A stretch of 64,000 bases of DNA from Streptomyces changanensis (GCF_024600715.1 NZ_CP102332.1:372001-436000); one strand, 5' to 3'. Counted from the first letter of the stretch, positions 23,276 to 34,491 are shown. The notes: generated by a model not told the origin, from the letters alone. Made by a program: numbers and translations.

Positions 23276-24877
23276 ATGAGCACCACCACCACCGCCCCGG
23301 CCCCTTCCCCCTCCCCCACCGCCCCGCCACCGTCCCACCCGCGGGGCACCCGCGTGCTGCTGCTCCTCGCGGTGTTCGTCTGCGCCGCCTGCGGACTGGT
23401 CTACGAGCTGGCGCTGACCGCCCTCGGCAGCTACCTCATCGGCAACTCCGTGATGCAGACCTCCGTGGTCATCTCCGTCATGGTCTTCGCGATGGGCGTC
23501 GGCTCGCTGGCCGCCAAACCGCTCCAGCGGCGCGCCGTCGGCGCGTTCGCCCTGGTGGAGCTGGTGTTGGGGCTCGTCGGCGGCCTCTCCGTCCTCCTGC
23601 TGTACGTGGCGTTCTCCTGGCTGCGGATCTACATGCCGGCCATGGTCGTGGCGTCGTTCGTCGTCGGCCTGCTGATCGGCGCGGAGATACCGCTGCTGAT
23701 GACGCTCCTCCAGCGGATCCGGCGGCAGGAGGCCGGCAGCGCCGTGGCCGACCTGTTCGCCGCGGACTACGTCGGCGCCCTCGTCGGCGGCCTGTGCTTC
23801 CCGCTGCTGCTCCTGCCCGCCTTCGGGCAGCTGAAGGGCGCCCTGGTGGTCGGCGCGGTGAACGCCGTCGCCGGGGGCGGGGTCGTCCTGTGGATCTTCC
23901 GGCGGGAGACCCGCCGCGCCGTGCGGGCGGGGCTGCTCGCGGGGGTGGGCGCCGTGCTCGCCGTGCTGGGGACGGTGTACGTCCTCGCCGACGACATCGA
24001 GGTCACCGCGCGGCAGCGGCTGTACCGCGACCCGATCGTGCACGCCGAGACGACGCCGTACCAGGACGTCGTCGTCACCCGGTCGACGGCGTTCACCGGG
24101 GCGCCGGACACGCGGCTGTTCCTCAACGGCGACCTGCAGTTCTCGTCCGTCGACGAGTACCGGTACCACGAGGCGCTGGTCCACCCCGCCCTGTCCGGGA
24201 AGCGCGCGTCCGTGCTGGTGCTGGGCGGCGGCGACGCCCTGGCGCTGCGGGAGGTGCTGCGCTACGGCGACGTCCGGGAGGTGACGCTCGTCGACCTCGA
24301 CCCGGCCGTGACCCGGCTGGCCCGCACCTTCACACCGCTTGTCGACCTGAACGGTCGGGCCCTGGAGGACCCGCGGGTGACGGTCGTCAACGCCGACGCG
24401 TTCACCTGGCTGCGTGACGCCGGCCGGCGCTACGACGCGGTGGTCGTCGACTTCCCCGACCCGGACACGGCCGCGCTGGCGAAGCTGTACAGCGTGGAGT
24501 TCTACCACCTGCTCGGCCGGGTCCTGGAGCCCGAGGGACGGGTCGTGGTGCAGGCCGGGTCGCCCTTCTTCGCGCCCCGGACGTACTGGTCGGTCGCCGC
24601 GACGATCCGGGAGGCCGGGTACGCGACCACCGCGTACCAGGTGGACGTGCCGAGCTTCGGCAACTGGGGCTTCGTCCTCGCCACCCCGGGGGCGGACGGG
24701 CCGCCGCCGACGCCGCGCCTCGCCCGGGACGCGCCGCCGCTGCGCTTCCTGGACGGCGCGGTGCTGGAGGCGGCCACGGTCTTCCCGCGCGACCGCCGCC
24801 CCCTGGACGTCCGGGCCAGCACCCTCTTGGACCCGGTGGTGCTGGAGTACGCGCGGCACGAGTGGCAGAACTACTGA
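23276..24877 (+). CDS. Membrane-anchored spermidine synthase-like aminopropyltransferase
   Basis: A 533-residue protein. The first about 240 residues hold seven hydrophobic segments. The rest is a class I methyltransferase-fold aminopropyltransferase: YQDVVVTR, LFLNGDLQFSSVDEYRYHEALVHPAL, the cofactor loop VLVLGGGDALALREVLRY, the acidic strand end VDLDP and the catalytic-region DFPDPDT...LYSVEFY. Soluble SpeE is about 290 residues, so this is the fused membrane form. The expected activity is transfer of aminopropyl from decarboxylated S-adenosylmethionine to an amine, but the acceptor may be unusual. Last gene of the DUF2617/DUF4247/DUF350 operon. Confidence 0.92.
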   Translation: MSTTTTAPAPSPSPTAPPPSHPRGTRVLLLLAVFVCAACGLVYELALTALGSYLIGNSVMQTSVVISVMVFAMGVGSLAAKPLQRRAVGAFALVELVLGLVGGLSVLLLYVAFSWLRIYMPAMVVASFVVGLLIGAEIPLLMTLLQRIRRQEAGSAVADLFAADYVGALVGGLCFPLLLLPAFGQLKGALVVGAVNAVAGGGVVLWIFRRETRRAVRAGLLAGVGAVLAVLGTVYVLADDIEVTARQRLYRDPIVHAETTPYQDVVVTRSTAFTGAPDTRLFLNGDLQFSSVDEYRYHEALVHPALSGKRASVLVLGGGDALALREVLRYGDVREVTLVDLDPAVTRLARTFTPLVDLNGRALEDPRVTVVNADAFTWLRDAGRRYDAVVVDFPDPDTAALAKLYSVEFYHLLGRVLEPEGRVVVQAGSPFFAPRTYWSVAATIREAGYATTAYQVDVPSFGNWGFVLATPGADGPPPTPRLARDAPPLRFLDGAVLEAATVFPRDRRPLDVRASTLLDPVVLEYARHEWQNY

Positions 24878-24929
24878 GGGCCGCGTCCTCCTCTCGGTAC
24901 TGTGCGGGTACGTCTCGTGAGGAGTAGCC

Positions 24930-25922
24930 GTGAGGATGCTGATCAACGTGCCCGAGACCGTCGTCGCCGACGCCCTGCGGGGCTTCGCGGCGGCGCATCC
25001 GGAACTCACCGTCGACGTCGAGAACAGGGTGGTGGTCCGCCGGGACGCGCCGGTCGCCGGGAAGGTCGCCCTGGTGTCGGGCGGCGGGTCGGGGCACGAA
25101 CCGCTGCACGCCGGGTTCGTCGGCCCGGGGATGCTCTCCGCGGCGTGCCCGGGCGAGGTGTTCACGTCGCCGGTGCCCGACCAGATGGTCCGGGCCGCGG
25201 CCGCGGTGGACAGCGGCGCCGGCGTGCTGTTCGTGGTGAAGAACTACACGGGTGACGTGCTGAACTTCGACATGGCGGCGGAGCTCGCCGAGGACGAGGG
25301 CGTGCAGGTCGCCCGGGTTCTCGTCGACGACGACGTGGCCGTCTCCGACAGCCTGTACACGGCCGGGCGGCGCGGTACGGGGGCGACCCTGTTCGTGGAG
25401 AAGATCGCCGGCGCCGCCGCCGAGGAGGGCGCGCCGCTGGAGCGGGTCGAGTCGATCGCGCGCCGGGTGAACGCCGCGTCCCGCAGCTTCGGGGTGGCGC
25501 TGAGCGCGTGCAGCACGCCCGCGAAGGGCGGCCCCACCTTCGACCTGCCGCCCGGCGAGCTGGAGCTGGGCGTCGGCATCCACGGCGAACCGGGGCGCGA
25601 GCGGCGCCCGATGATGACGTCGCGGGAGATCGCCGACGTGGCGGTGGACGTCGTGCTGGACGACCTGCGGCCCTCGGGTCCGGTGCTGTTGCTGGTCAAC
25701 GGCATGGGCGGGACGCCGCTGCTGGAGCTGTACGGGTTCGGCGCCGAGGTGCACCGGGTGCTGGGCGAGCGCGGGGTGCCGGTGGCCCGCACGCTCGTCG
25801 GCAGCTACGTGACGTCGTTGGACATGGCCGGTGCCTCGGTGACGCTGTGCCGGGCGGACGAGGAGCTGCTGCGGCTGTGGGACGCGCCGGTGCGGACACC
25901 GGCGCTGCGGTGGGGGTGGTGA
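24930..25922 (+). CDS. dhaK: PTS-dependent dihydroxyacetone kinase, substrate subunit DhaK
   Basis: A 330-residue subunit that binds dihydroxyacetone covalently. The GGGSGHEPLHAGFVG loop (51-65) and the hemiaminal-forming H218 (VGIHGEPG) are present. With DhaL and DhaM it phosphorylates dihydroxyacetone to DHAP using phosphoenolpyruvate via the PTS. The GTG start has GAGGAG 7 nt upstream. The stop overlaps dhaL by 4 nt. A TACTGT at 24898-24903 may be the -10. Confidence 0.96.
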   Translation: MRMLINVPETVVADALRGFAAAHPELTVDVENRVVVRRDAPVAGKVALVSGGGSGHEPLHAGFVGPGMLSAACPGEVFTSPVPDQMVRAAAAVDSGAGVLFVVKNYTGDVLNFDMAAELAEDEGVQVARVLVDDDVAVSDSLYTAGRRGTGATLFVEKIAGAAAEEGAPLERVESIARRVNAASRSFGVALSACSTPAKGGPTFDLPPGELELGVGIHGEPGRERRPMMTSREIADVAVDVVLDDLRPSGPVLLLVNGMGGTPLLELYGFGAEVHRVLGERGVPVARTLVGSYVTSLDMAGASVTLCRADEELLRLWDAPVRTPALRWGW

Positions 25923-26545
25923 GCGCGGTGCTGGACTCCGGGACGTTCCTGCGGTGGATGGCCGCGATGGCGGCGGCCGTGGACCGGGACGCCGACCTCC
26001 TCACGGAGCTGGACTCCGCGATCGGCGACGCCGACCACGGGGCCAACCTGCGGCGCGGCTTCACGGCGGTGGCGGCCGCGCTGGAGGAGGAGCCGCCGCG
26101 GGCGCCCGGCGCGGTCCTGGTGCTGGCCGGCCGGCGGCTGATCTCCACGGTGGGCGGGGCGTCGGGGCCGCTGTACGGCACGCTGCTGCGGAGCGCCGGC
26201 AAGGCCCTGGGCGACGAGCCCGAGGTGGCGCCCGCGCGACTGGCGGAGGCGCTGGACGCCGGTGTCGCGGCGGTGGCCCGGCTCGGCGGGGCGCGGGCCG
26301 GGGACAAGACGATGCTGGACGCGCTGCAGCCGGCCGTGGCCGCGCTCGGCCAGGACCGGCCGGACGCCGTCGCGGCGGCCGCGCGGGCCGCCGCGGAGGG
26401 CGCGGCGGCGACCGGGCCGATGCGCGCCCGCAAGGGACGGGCCAGTTACCTCGGCGAGCGGTCGGTGGGACACCGGGACCCGGGCGCCACGTCGGCCGCG
26501 CTGCTCTTCGCGGCACTCGCCGACGCCACGGGGGAGGCGGCGTGA
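25919..26545 (+). CDS. dhaL: Dihydroxyacetone kinase, ADP-binding subunit DhaL
   Basis: A 208-residue all-helical subunit with the metal/ADP ligands in SAIGDADHGANLRRG and the later GGASGPLYG and GDKTMLDAL motifs. It keeps ADP bound as a cofactor that is rephosphorylated by DhaM. The GTG start overlaps the dhaK stop (GTGA) and its stop overlaps the dhaM start, so the stoichiometric complex is translationally coupled. Confidence 0.96.
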   Translation: MSAVLDSGTFLRWMAAMAAAVDRDADLLTELDSAIGDADHGANLRRGFTAVAAALEEEPPRAPGAVLVLAGRRLISTVGGASGPLYGTLLRSAGKALGDEPEVAPARLAEALDAGVAAVARLGGARAGDKTMLDALQPAVAALGQDRPDAVAAAARAAAEGAAATGPMRARKGRASYLGERSVGHRDPGATSAALLFAALADATGEAA

Positions 26546-26955
26546 GCGGGGCGGGGGCGCCCGTGGGTGTCGTGCTCGTCTCGCACAGCGCCCCGGTCGC
26601 GGAGGCCGTAGCCGCGCTCGCCCGGGGACTGGCCGGGGGCGCCGGCGGGGTACCGGTGGCGGCGGCCGGCGGCGGGCCGGACGGCGGGCTCGGTACGAGC
26701 GCCGAGCTGGTCGCGCGGGCGGCCGCGGAGGTCGACGGCGGCGCCGGCGTCGCGGTCCTGGTGGACCTGGGCAGCGCCGTCCTGACGGTGAAGGCGCTGC
26801 TGGAGGAGGAGGGGGAACTGCCGGCGGGGACGAGGCTGGTGGACGCGCCGTTCGTGGAGGGCGCGGTGGCGGCCGTCGTCACCGCGGCGGCGGGCGGCGA
26901 CCTCGACGCGGTGGAGACGGCGGCCTCGGAGGCGTACGGCTACCGCAAGCGGTAG
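26542..26955 (+). CDS. dhaM: Dihydroxyacetone kinase phosphotransfer subunit DhaM (EIIA-Man type)
   Basis: A 137-residue, single-domain DhaM. The phosphorylated His is H15 in VSHSAPVAEA, followed by GTSAELV and DLGSAVLT motifs. Enteric DhaM carries extra HPr and EI domains. This short form must accept phosphate from the general PTS protein HPr made elsewhere. The GTG start overlaps the dhaL stop. Confidence 0.93.
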   Translation: MSGAGAPVGVVLVSHSAPVAEAVAALARGLAGGAGGVPVAAAGGGPDGGLGTSAELVARAAAEVDGGAGVAVLVDLGSAVLTVKALLEEEGELPAGTRLVDAPFVEGAVAAVVTAAAGGDLDAVETAASEAYGYRKR

Positions 26956-27035
26956 GGCGTGGCGGGTGCCCGCGAGCGCCTGCCCGTGCGGCGAGGCCCC
27001 CCGTGCGCGCGGTTGTGATGTACCTGGTCAACGCA

Positions 27036-27232
27036 CTAGTGTCGCAGGGCCTTGGTGTACGGGAAGCCGGTGTGGAACCGGCGCGGCCCTCGCCACTGTG
27101 ATCGGGAAGTCCGGCCCCACCCCCCGCGCAAGCGGGGAAGCCACTGGACCGCCGCGGGAGACCGCGGCGTCCGGGAAGGCGGGGTCGAGGCGGTAGTACC
27201 CGTCAGCCAGGAGACCGGCCAGGGCGCGTTGT
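27036..27232 (+). promoter_or_regulatory. Cobalamin riboswitch upstream of cbiM
   Basis: All hallmark segments appear in order: GGGAAGCCGGTGTGGAACCGG, GCCACTGTGATCGGGAAG, AAGCCACTGG, CGGGAAGGC, and the B12 box AGCCAGGAGACCGGCC (27205-27220). Boundaries are approximate. About 30 nt further on, GGAGA-GGG-TCTCC (27249-27261) can fold a small hairpin over the cbiM ribosome site, consistent with translational shut-off when adenosylcobalamin is bound (inference). Confidence 0.95.
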
Positions 27233-27266
27233 CCATCCACGAGGTGCTGGAGAGGGTCTCCCCCAC

Positions 27267-27959
27267 ATGCATATAGCCGAAGGGTTCCTACCCCGGGAAC
27301 ACGCGGTCGCCTGGACACTGGCGGCCGCTCCGTTCGTCGTCCACGGCGTCCGGGCGCTGACCCGGGAGGTCAGGGCCAACCCCGAGTCGACGCTGCTGCT
27401 CGGCGCCTCCGGGGCGTTCACGTTCGTCCTGTCCGCGTTGAAGATCCCGTCGGTGACGGGCAGCTGCAGCCACCCCACCGGTACCGGGCTCGGCGCCATC
27501 CTGTTCCGGCCGCCCATCATGGCCGTGCTCGGCACGATCACCCTGCTGTTCCAGGCGCTGCTGCTGGCGCACGGCGGTCTGACGACGCTCGGCGCGAACG
27601 CCTTCTCGATGGCGGTCGTGGGACCGTGGGCCGGGTACGGGCTGTACCGGCTGCTGCGCCGCACGGGAGCGCCCCTGATGGTGGCCGTCTTCTTCGGCGC
27701 GTTCGCGGCGGACCTGTCCACGTACTGCGTGACGAGCGTGCAGCTGGCGCTCGCGTTCCCCGACCCGGGCAGCGGCTTCACGGGCGCGCTCGCCAAGTTC
27801 GGCGGGATCTTCGCGGTGACGCAGCTCCCCCTGGCGGTGAGCGAGGGCCTGCTGACGGTGCTGGTGATGCGGCTGCTGCGGCAGTCGAGCGGGGGCGAGC
27901 TGGCCCGGCTCGGCGTGCTCCCGGCGTCGGGCGCGGCGAAGGAGGCGGCGGTCCGATGA
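27267..27959 (+). CDS. cbiM: Cobalt ECF-type transporter, substrate-binding permease CbiM
   Basis: A 230-residue, six-to-seven-helix membrane protein starting MHIAEGFL. The N-terminal Met-His is the metal-chelating end of CbiM/NikM proteins, and [16 protein letters not shown] is the conserved metal-site loop. It captures Co2+ with CbiN. The gene directly follows the cobalamin riboswitch, which favours cobalt over nickel. The stop overlaps cbiN (ATGA). Confidence 0.96.
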   Translation: MHIAEGFLPREHAVAWTLAAAPFVVHGVRALTREVRANPESTLLLGASGAFTFVLSALKIPSVTGSCSHPTGTGLGAILFRPPIMAVLGTITLLFQALLLAHGGLTTLGANAFSMAVVGPWAGYGLYRLLRRTGAPLMVAVFFGAFAADLSTYCVTSVQLALAFPDPGSGFTGALAKFGGIFAVTQLPLAVSEGLLTVLVMRLLRQSSGGELARLGVLPASGAAKEAAVR

Positions 27960-28303
27960 GCCGGAACGCGAGGATCAACACCCTGCTGCTGCTCGTCGTG
28001 GTGGCGCTGGCGGTGCTGCCGCTGGCGCTCGGCCTGGGCGATCACAAAGAGGAGCCGTTCACGGGCGCGGACGCGCAGGCGGAGGTGGCGATCACCGAGA
28101 ACGCCCCCGACTACGAGCCGTGGTTCAGCCCGCTGTACGAGCCGCCGTCGGGTGAGGTGGAGTCGGCGCTGTTCTCCCTGCAGGCCGCGCTGGGCGCCGG
28201 AGTGCTGGCGTACTACTTCGGGCTGCGCCGCGGGCGCCGCCAGGGTGAGGAGCGGGCCGGGGCCGGCGGGGCGGCCGAGCCGCCCGCGGCGTCCGGGGAG
28301 TAG
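27956..28303 (+). CDS. cbiN: Cobalt transport auxiliary protein CbiN
   Basis: A 115-residue protein with two membrane helices around an extracytoplasmic loop containing [23 protein letters not shown]. The loop is the part of CbiN that inserts metal into CbiM. The C-terminus is a basic/Ala-rich cytoplasmic tail. Its presence, rather than a NikN-type protein, supports Co2+ as substrate. Confidence 0.94.
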   Translation: MSRNARINTLLLLVVVALAVLPLALGLGDHKEEPFTGADAQAEVAITENAPDYEPWFSPLYEPPSGEVESALFSLQAALGAGVLAYYFGLRRGRRQGEERAGAGGAAEPPAASGE

Positions 28304-28308
28304 CGGGG

Positions 28309-29055
28309 GTGCTGCCCATCGACGTGGCGGCGCACGGCAGCCGCTGGCGCCGCCGCCACCCGGGCGAGAAGGCCGTGCTCGGTCTCGGCCTGACGGTCTG
28401 TGCGGTGTCCCTGCCGCCGTGGCCGGGCGCGGCACTGGTGGCGGTGGTCGCCGTCGTGGTGCTGCTGGGGCCGGCCGGGGTGGCTCCGCGGCAGCTGTGG
28501 CGGGCGTGGCGGGTGCCGCTCGGCTTCTGCGTCACGGGCGCGGTGCCGCTGCTGTTCCAAGTGGGCGGCCCGGCGGGCTGGGTGGCGCCCGCGCCCGGTG
28601 GGGCCGTGCAGGCCGGGGAGTTGCTGCTGCGGTCGTCGGCGGCGTCGCTGGGGGTGCTGCTCTTCGCCTTCACGACGCCCGTGTCGGACGTGCTGCCCCG
28701 GCTGGTGCGGGCGGGCGTGCCCGCGCCGGTGGTGGACGTGGCGCTGGTGATGTACCGCATCGGCTTCCTGCTGCTGGACGCGGTGGCGCGGATCCGGCAG
28801 GCGCAGGCCGCGCGGCTGGGGACGACCAGCCGGGCCGCGGCGTGGCGCTCGGCGGCCGGGCTCGGGGCCACCGCGTTCGTCCGCGCCTTCGACCGGGCGA
28901 CACGGCTGCAGAGCGGTCTCGCCGGCCGCGGTTACGACGGGACGCTGCGGGTGCTGGTGCCCGCGGCGCGACTGGACCGCCGCTTCCTGGCGGCGACGGC
29001 GGTGTTGCTGGCGGCGCTGGTCGCGGCCGCCCTCGGACTCGAACGGGTGGTGTGA
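28309..29055 (+). CDS. cbiQ: ECF transporter transmembrane coupling subunit CbiQ
   Basis: A 248-residue coupling protein with about five membrane helices and a cytoplasmic Ala-Arg motif region (QAARLG...TRLQSGLAGRGYDG) that contacts the ATPase. The GTG start lies 5 nt after the cbiN stop; the stop shares one base with the cbiO start. Confidence 0.94.
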   Translation: MLPIDVAAHGSRWRRRHPGEKAVLGLGLTVCAVSLPPWPGAALVAVVAVVVLLGPAGVAPRQLWRAWRVPLGFCVTGAVPLLFQVGGPAGWVAPAPGGAVQAGELLLRSSAASLGVLLFAFTTPVSDVLPRLVRAGVPAPVVDVALVMYRIGFLLLDAVARIRQAQAARLGTTSRAAAWRSAAGLGATAFVRAFDRATRLQSGLAGRGYDGTLRVLVPAARLDRRFLAATAVLLAALVAAALGLERVV

Positions 29056-29942
29056 TGACCGGGTCGCCGGTGGTGGAGCTGGTGGGGGCGGGGTTCGCCT
29101 ACGAGGGCGGACCCGCCGTGCTGAGCGGGGTCGACTTCGCCGTGCCGGAGGGGCGGTCCCTGGCGGTCCTGGGCCGCAACGGCGGCGGCAAGACGACGCT
29201 GCTGCGGCTGCTGAGCGGCGGTCTGCGGTGCGCGAGCGGGCGGCTGCGCCTGGCCGGCGAGGACGTGACGTACGACCGCAGAGGCCTGACCCGGCTGCGG
29301 ACGGCGGTGCAGCTGGTGGTGCAGGACCCGGACGACCAGCTCTTCGCCGCGTCGGTCGGGCAGGACGTGTCGTTCGGCCCGATGAACCTGGGCCTGCCGG
29401 AGGAGGAGGTCCGCGCCCGGGTCCGCGAGGCGCTGGAGGCCCTGGACATCGTGGCGCTGGAGGACCGGCCGACGCACCTGCTGTCGTACGGGCAGCGGAA
29501 GCGCGCGGCGATCGCGGGGGCCGTCGCGATGCGGCCCCGGGTCCTCATCCTCGACGAGCCGACGGCCGGGCTCGACCCGCACGGGCAGGAGCGGCTGCTG
29601 GCGGTGCTGGAGGGGTTGCGGGTGTCGGGGACGACCGTGGTGATGGCCACGCACGACGTGGACCTGGCGCTGCGGTGGGCGGACGACGCGGCGGTGCTCA
29701 CACCGGACGGGGTGCGCACGGGCCCGGTGGAGGAGCTGCTGGCGGACGGGGAACTGCTGGACGCGGCACGGCTGCGGCGGCCGTGGGCGATGGCGGTGGC
29801 GCGGCTGCTGCGGGCGCACGGGTTGCCGGACCCGGGGGCCGGGACCCCGCCGGGCGGCGGGAAGGCGACGCCGTGGGGGACGGTGCCGTGCACGCCGGAG
29901 GGGCTGGACGCCTGGGGGGCGGACCTCGCTCAGCGCGGCTGA
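29055..29942 (+). CDS. cbiO: Cobalt ECF transporter ATPase CbiO
   Basis: A 295-residue ATPase with Walker A LGRNGGGKTT, Q-loop VQDPDDQLF, signature LSYGQRKR, Walker B VLILDEPTAGLDP and the switch His in ATHDVD. The signature LSYGQ is typical of CbiO. A proline/glycine-rich tail of about 40 residues follows the core. Last gene of cbiMNQO. It energises Co2+ uptake for cobalamin synthesis. Confidence 0.96.
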   Translation: MTGSPVVELVGAGFAYEGGPAVLSGVDFAVPEGRSLAVLGRNGGGKTTLLRLLSGGLRCASGRLRLAGEDVTYDRRGLTRLRTAVQLVVQDPDDQLFAASVGQDVSFGPMNLGLPEEEVRARVREALEALDIVALEDRPTHLLSYGQRKRAAIAGAVAMRPRVLILDEPTAGLDPHGQERLLAVLEGLRVSGTTVVMATHDVDLALRWADDAAVLTPDGVRTGPVEELLADGELLDAARLRRPWAMAVARLLRAHGLPDPGAGTPPGGGKATPWGTVPCTPEGLDAWGADLAQRG

Positions 29943-32111
<2,169 letters not shown>

Positions 32112-32305
32112 GCACCGCCGCCCGGGCGGCCCGGCGGCCGGACACCCCGCCGCCCGGGTGGGCGGGCGGCACGGCGGCCGGACGCTACCGCCCGGGTGGT
32201 CCGATGGCCGGACGCGGCGGGGCCGGGCGCCCCGCCGGCGAGGCGTCCGGTCGCGGCGGTCGCCGTGCCCGCCGGCCCGGGCGGCCGGGTCCCTAGGATG
32301 CGGGC
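32112..32305. other. Repeat-rich gap before padR-type gene
   Basis: Three GGCCGGAC copies and two CCGCCCGGGTGG copies occur in 120 bp, with the palindrome GCCGCCCGGGCGGC at 32117-32130 that may act as terminator. AGGATG just ahead of the PadR-type ATG is the ribosome site. No promoter was recognised. Confidence 0.5.
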
Positions 32306-32962
32306 ATGTCACTCCCGCACGCGATCCTCACCGCTCTGCTCGAGAAGCCGTCCTCGGGTCTCGAACTGACCCGCCGCTTCGACCGGTCCATCGGCTACTT
32401 CTGGTCGGCGACCCATCAGCAGATCTACCGCGAGCTGGGAAAACTGGAGCAGGCCGGTCACATCCGCGCCCTGTCGGCCACGGCGCCGGCGCGCGGGCAG
32501 CGCAAGGAGTACGAGGTGCTGCCCGCCGGCCGGGCCGAACTGGCCGACTGGACCCGGCGCGTCGAGGACCCGAAGCCCATCCGCAGCGCCCTGCTGCTGC
32601 GACTGCGCGCCGCGGCGGTGGTCGGCACCGAGGGGATGGCCGACGAGCTGCGCCGCCACCTTCGGCTACACCGGACGCAGCTGGACGAGTACCTGGCCAT
32701 GGAGCGGCGCCAGTTCCCTCCGGAACGCGACACGGAAGCGGACCGGCTGCGCCACCTCGTCCTGCGCGGCGGCATCGAACTGGAGCGCTTCTGGGTGGCC
32801 TGGCTGACGGAGGCGCTGGCGGGCGTGGCGGACCTCGGAGCCGCGGCGGACGCCACGGACACGACAGACACCAGGGGCACGGCGGACCCGACGAACACGG
32901 CGGACACGGGGGGCTCGGAGCGCGCGGGGGGCGCGGGACGTCGAGGGGGCGCGGGGAACTGA
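32306..32962 (+). CDS. PadR-family transcriptional regulator
   Basis: A 218-residue regulator. The N-terminal winged helix (about 1-85; SLPHAILTALLEKPSSGLELTRRF, then TTQQIYRELGKLEQAG-like QQIYRELGKLEQAGHI) is typical of PadR. A helical dimerisation domain (PadR C-terminal, about 95-175) follows. The last about 35 residues are an unusual Thr/Asp/Gly-rich tail that looks appended. Probable target: the dyad upstream of the preceding flavoenzyme gene. The effector is unknown. Confidence 0.92.
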   Translation: MSLPHAILTALLEKPSSGLELTRRFDRSIGYFWSATHQQIYRELGKLEQAGHIRALSATAPARGQRKEYEVLPAGRAELADWTRRVEDPKPIRSALLLRLRAAAVVGTEGMADELRRHLRLHRTQLDEYLAMERRQFPPERDTEADRLRHLVLRGGIELERFWVAWLTEALAGVADLGAAADATDTTDTRGTADPTNTADTGGSERAGGAGRRGGAGN

Positions 32963-33045
32963 GCGGTTCCGGCCCGGTCACCCACCGCGCCCTGACGGAC
33001 CGTGGATACTGGTCGCTCCCGGATCTCCGACGCGAAGGGGCTGAC

Positions 33046-34461
33046 ATGTCGGACGAGTTGGGCAGCGGTCACCGGACGGCGCGCGGCACACGGCACGCGG
33101 TGGTGATCGGCGGCAGCGTCGCCGGGCTCCTGGCGGCCAGAGCGCTCGCCGACCACGCCGAGAAGGTCACCGTCGTGGAGCGCGACCGTTTCCCGGCGGA
33201 GGCCGAACCGCGGCCGGGGGTGCCCCAGGGCCGGCACCTGCACGTGCTCCTGGAGGGGGGCCGACGGGCGATCGAGCGGCTCCTGCCGGGCGTCGTGGAC
33301 GAGCTCGCCGCGGCCGGCGCGCCCCGCGTGGGCATGCCCTCGGACATGGTCCAGTGGCAGGCGGGCCGGTGGTACCGGCGCACGCCCGCGACCGTGCACA
33401 TCCTCAGCGCGTCACGGCCGCTGCTGGAGCACGTGGTCCGGCGGCGCGTACTGGCCGACCCGAGGATCACCGCCGTGGAGGGCGCAGAGGTGGTCGGCCT
33501 CGCCGGGGACGCCACCCGGGTGCGCGGCGTCCTCGTGCGCGAGCGGGGCACGGGCCGCGACGCGGAGCCCCGGACGATCGCCGCCGACCTGGTCGTGGAC
33601 GCGTCCGGGCGGGGTTCGCGGGCACCCCGGTGGCTGGCCGCGCTCGGCGCGGAGCCACCCGGCGAGGAGGTACTGGACACGGGACTGGCGTACGCGACCC
33701 GGTTCTACCGCAACGAGCGGCACAGCGCCGACATGGACGCGCTGGGCTTCAACATCATCCCCAATCCGCGGCAGACGTACGGCGGGGTGGCCCTGCCGGT
33801 CGAGGGCGGTCGCTTCGTCGTCACGCTGTCCGGCCTGCGGGGCCAGGAGCCGCCGACGGACGGCGCGGCCTTCGAGGAGTTCGCGGGCCGGCTGCCCCAT
33901 CCGCTGGTGCGCGACTGGCTGGCCAAGGCGGAACCGGTGTCCGCGGCGCACGGGTTCCGCGGGACCGCCAACGTCCGGCGCCGCTACGACCGGCCCGGGC
34001 GCCGACCGGCGGGCTTCCTCGCCGTGGGCGACGCCCTGTGCACCTTCAACCCGGTCTACGGTCAGGGAATGGCGGTCGCGGCGCTGGCGGCGGTGGCCCT
34101 GCGCGACGCGCTGGCGGACCGCCGCCGCACGCCGACGACACTGCGCGTGCAGCGGGCGCTGTTCGCGGCGTCCCGGCAGGCGTGGGACATCTCCGCGGGC
34201 GGGGACAGGAGGATGCCGGGTGTCACCGGGGGGACGGGCGCCGCCGGGCCGCTGGGCCGGGCCGCCGACTGGTACATGGGCCGGGTGGTGGAGCGGGCGC
34301 CGCGCGTCCCGGAGGTGGGACGGGCCTTCCGGTCGGTGGTGACGCTGACCGATCCGGCGACGGTGCTGTTCACCCCGTCCGTGGCGCGGGCGGTGCTCTT
34401 CGGGGCGGCGCCGCGCGGCCCGGAGCAGCCGCCCCTGTGGCGGGACCCGGGCGACCGCTGA
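33046..34461 (+). CDS. FAD-dependent monooxygenase/epoxidase-like enzyme
   Basis: A 471-residue flavoprotein. The FAD ADP-binding motif is GGSVAGLLAARAL (about 22-34), the ribityl motif is GDALCTFNPVYGQGM, and an internal DASGRGSR matches the DG-type motif region. The FNPVYGQGM pattern groups it with actinobacterial squalene-epoxidase-like oxygenases, of which the polyether epoxidases are the characterised members. Substrate unknown; there is no biosynthetic cluster around it. The ATG at 33046 has AAGGGG 7 nt upstream. Confidence 0.88.
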   Translation: MSDELGSGHRTARGTRHAVVIGGSVAGLLAARALADHAEKVTVVERDRFPAEAEPRPGVPQGRHLHVLLEGGRRAIERLLPGVVDELAAAGAPRVGMPSDMVQWQAGRWYRRTPATVHILSASRPLLEHVVRRRVLADPRITAVEGAEVVGLAGDATRVRGVLVRERGTGRDAEPRTIAADLVVDASGRGSRAPRWLAALGAEPPGEEVLDTGLAYATRFYRNERHSADMDALGFNIIPNPRQTYGGVALPVEGGRFVVTLSGLRGQEPPTDGAAFEEFAGRLPHPLVRDWLAKAEPVSAAHGFRGTANVRRRYDRPGRRPAGFLAVGDALCTFNPVYGQGMAVAALAAVALRDALADRRRTPTTLRVQRALFAASRQAWDISAGGDRRMPGVTGGTGAAGPLGRAADWYMGRVVERAPRVPEVGRAFRSVVTLTDPATVLFTPSVARAVLFGAAPRGPEQPPLWRDPGDR

Positions 34462-34491
34462 CCGGGGCCGGGGCGCCGACCGCCGACCCGG

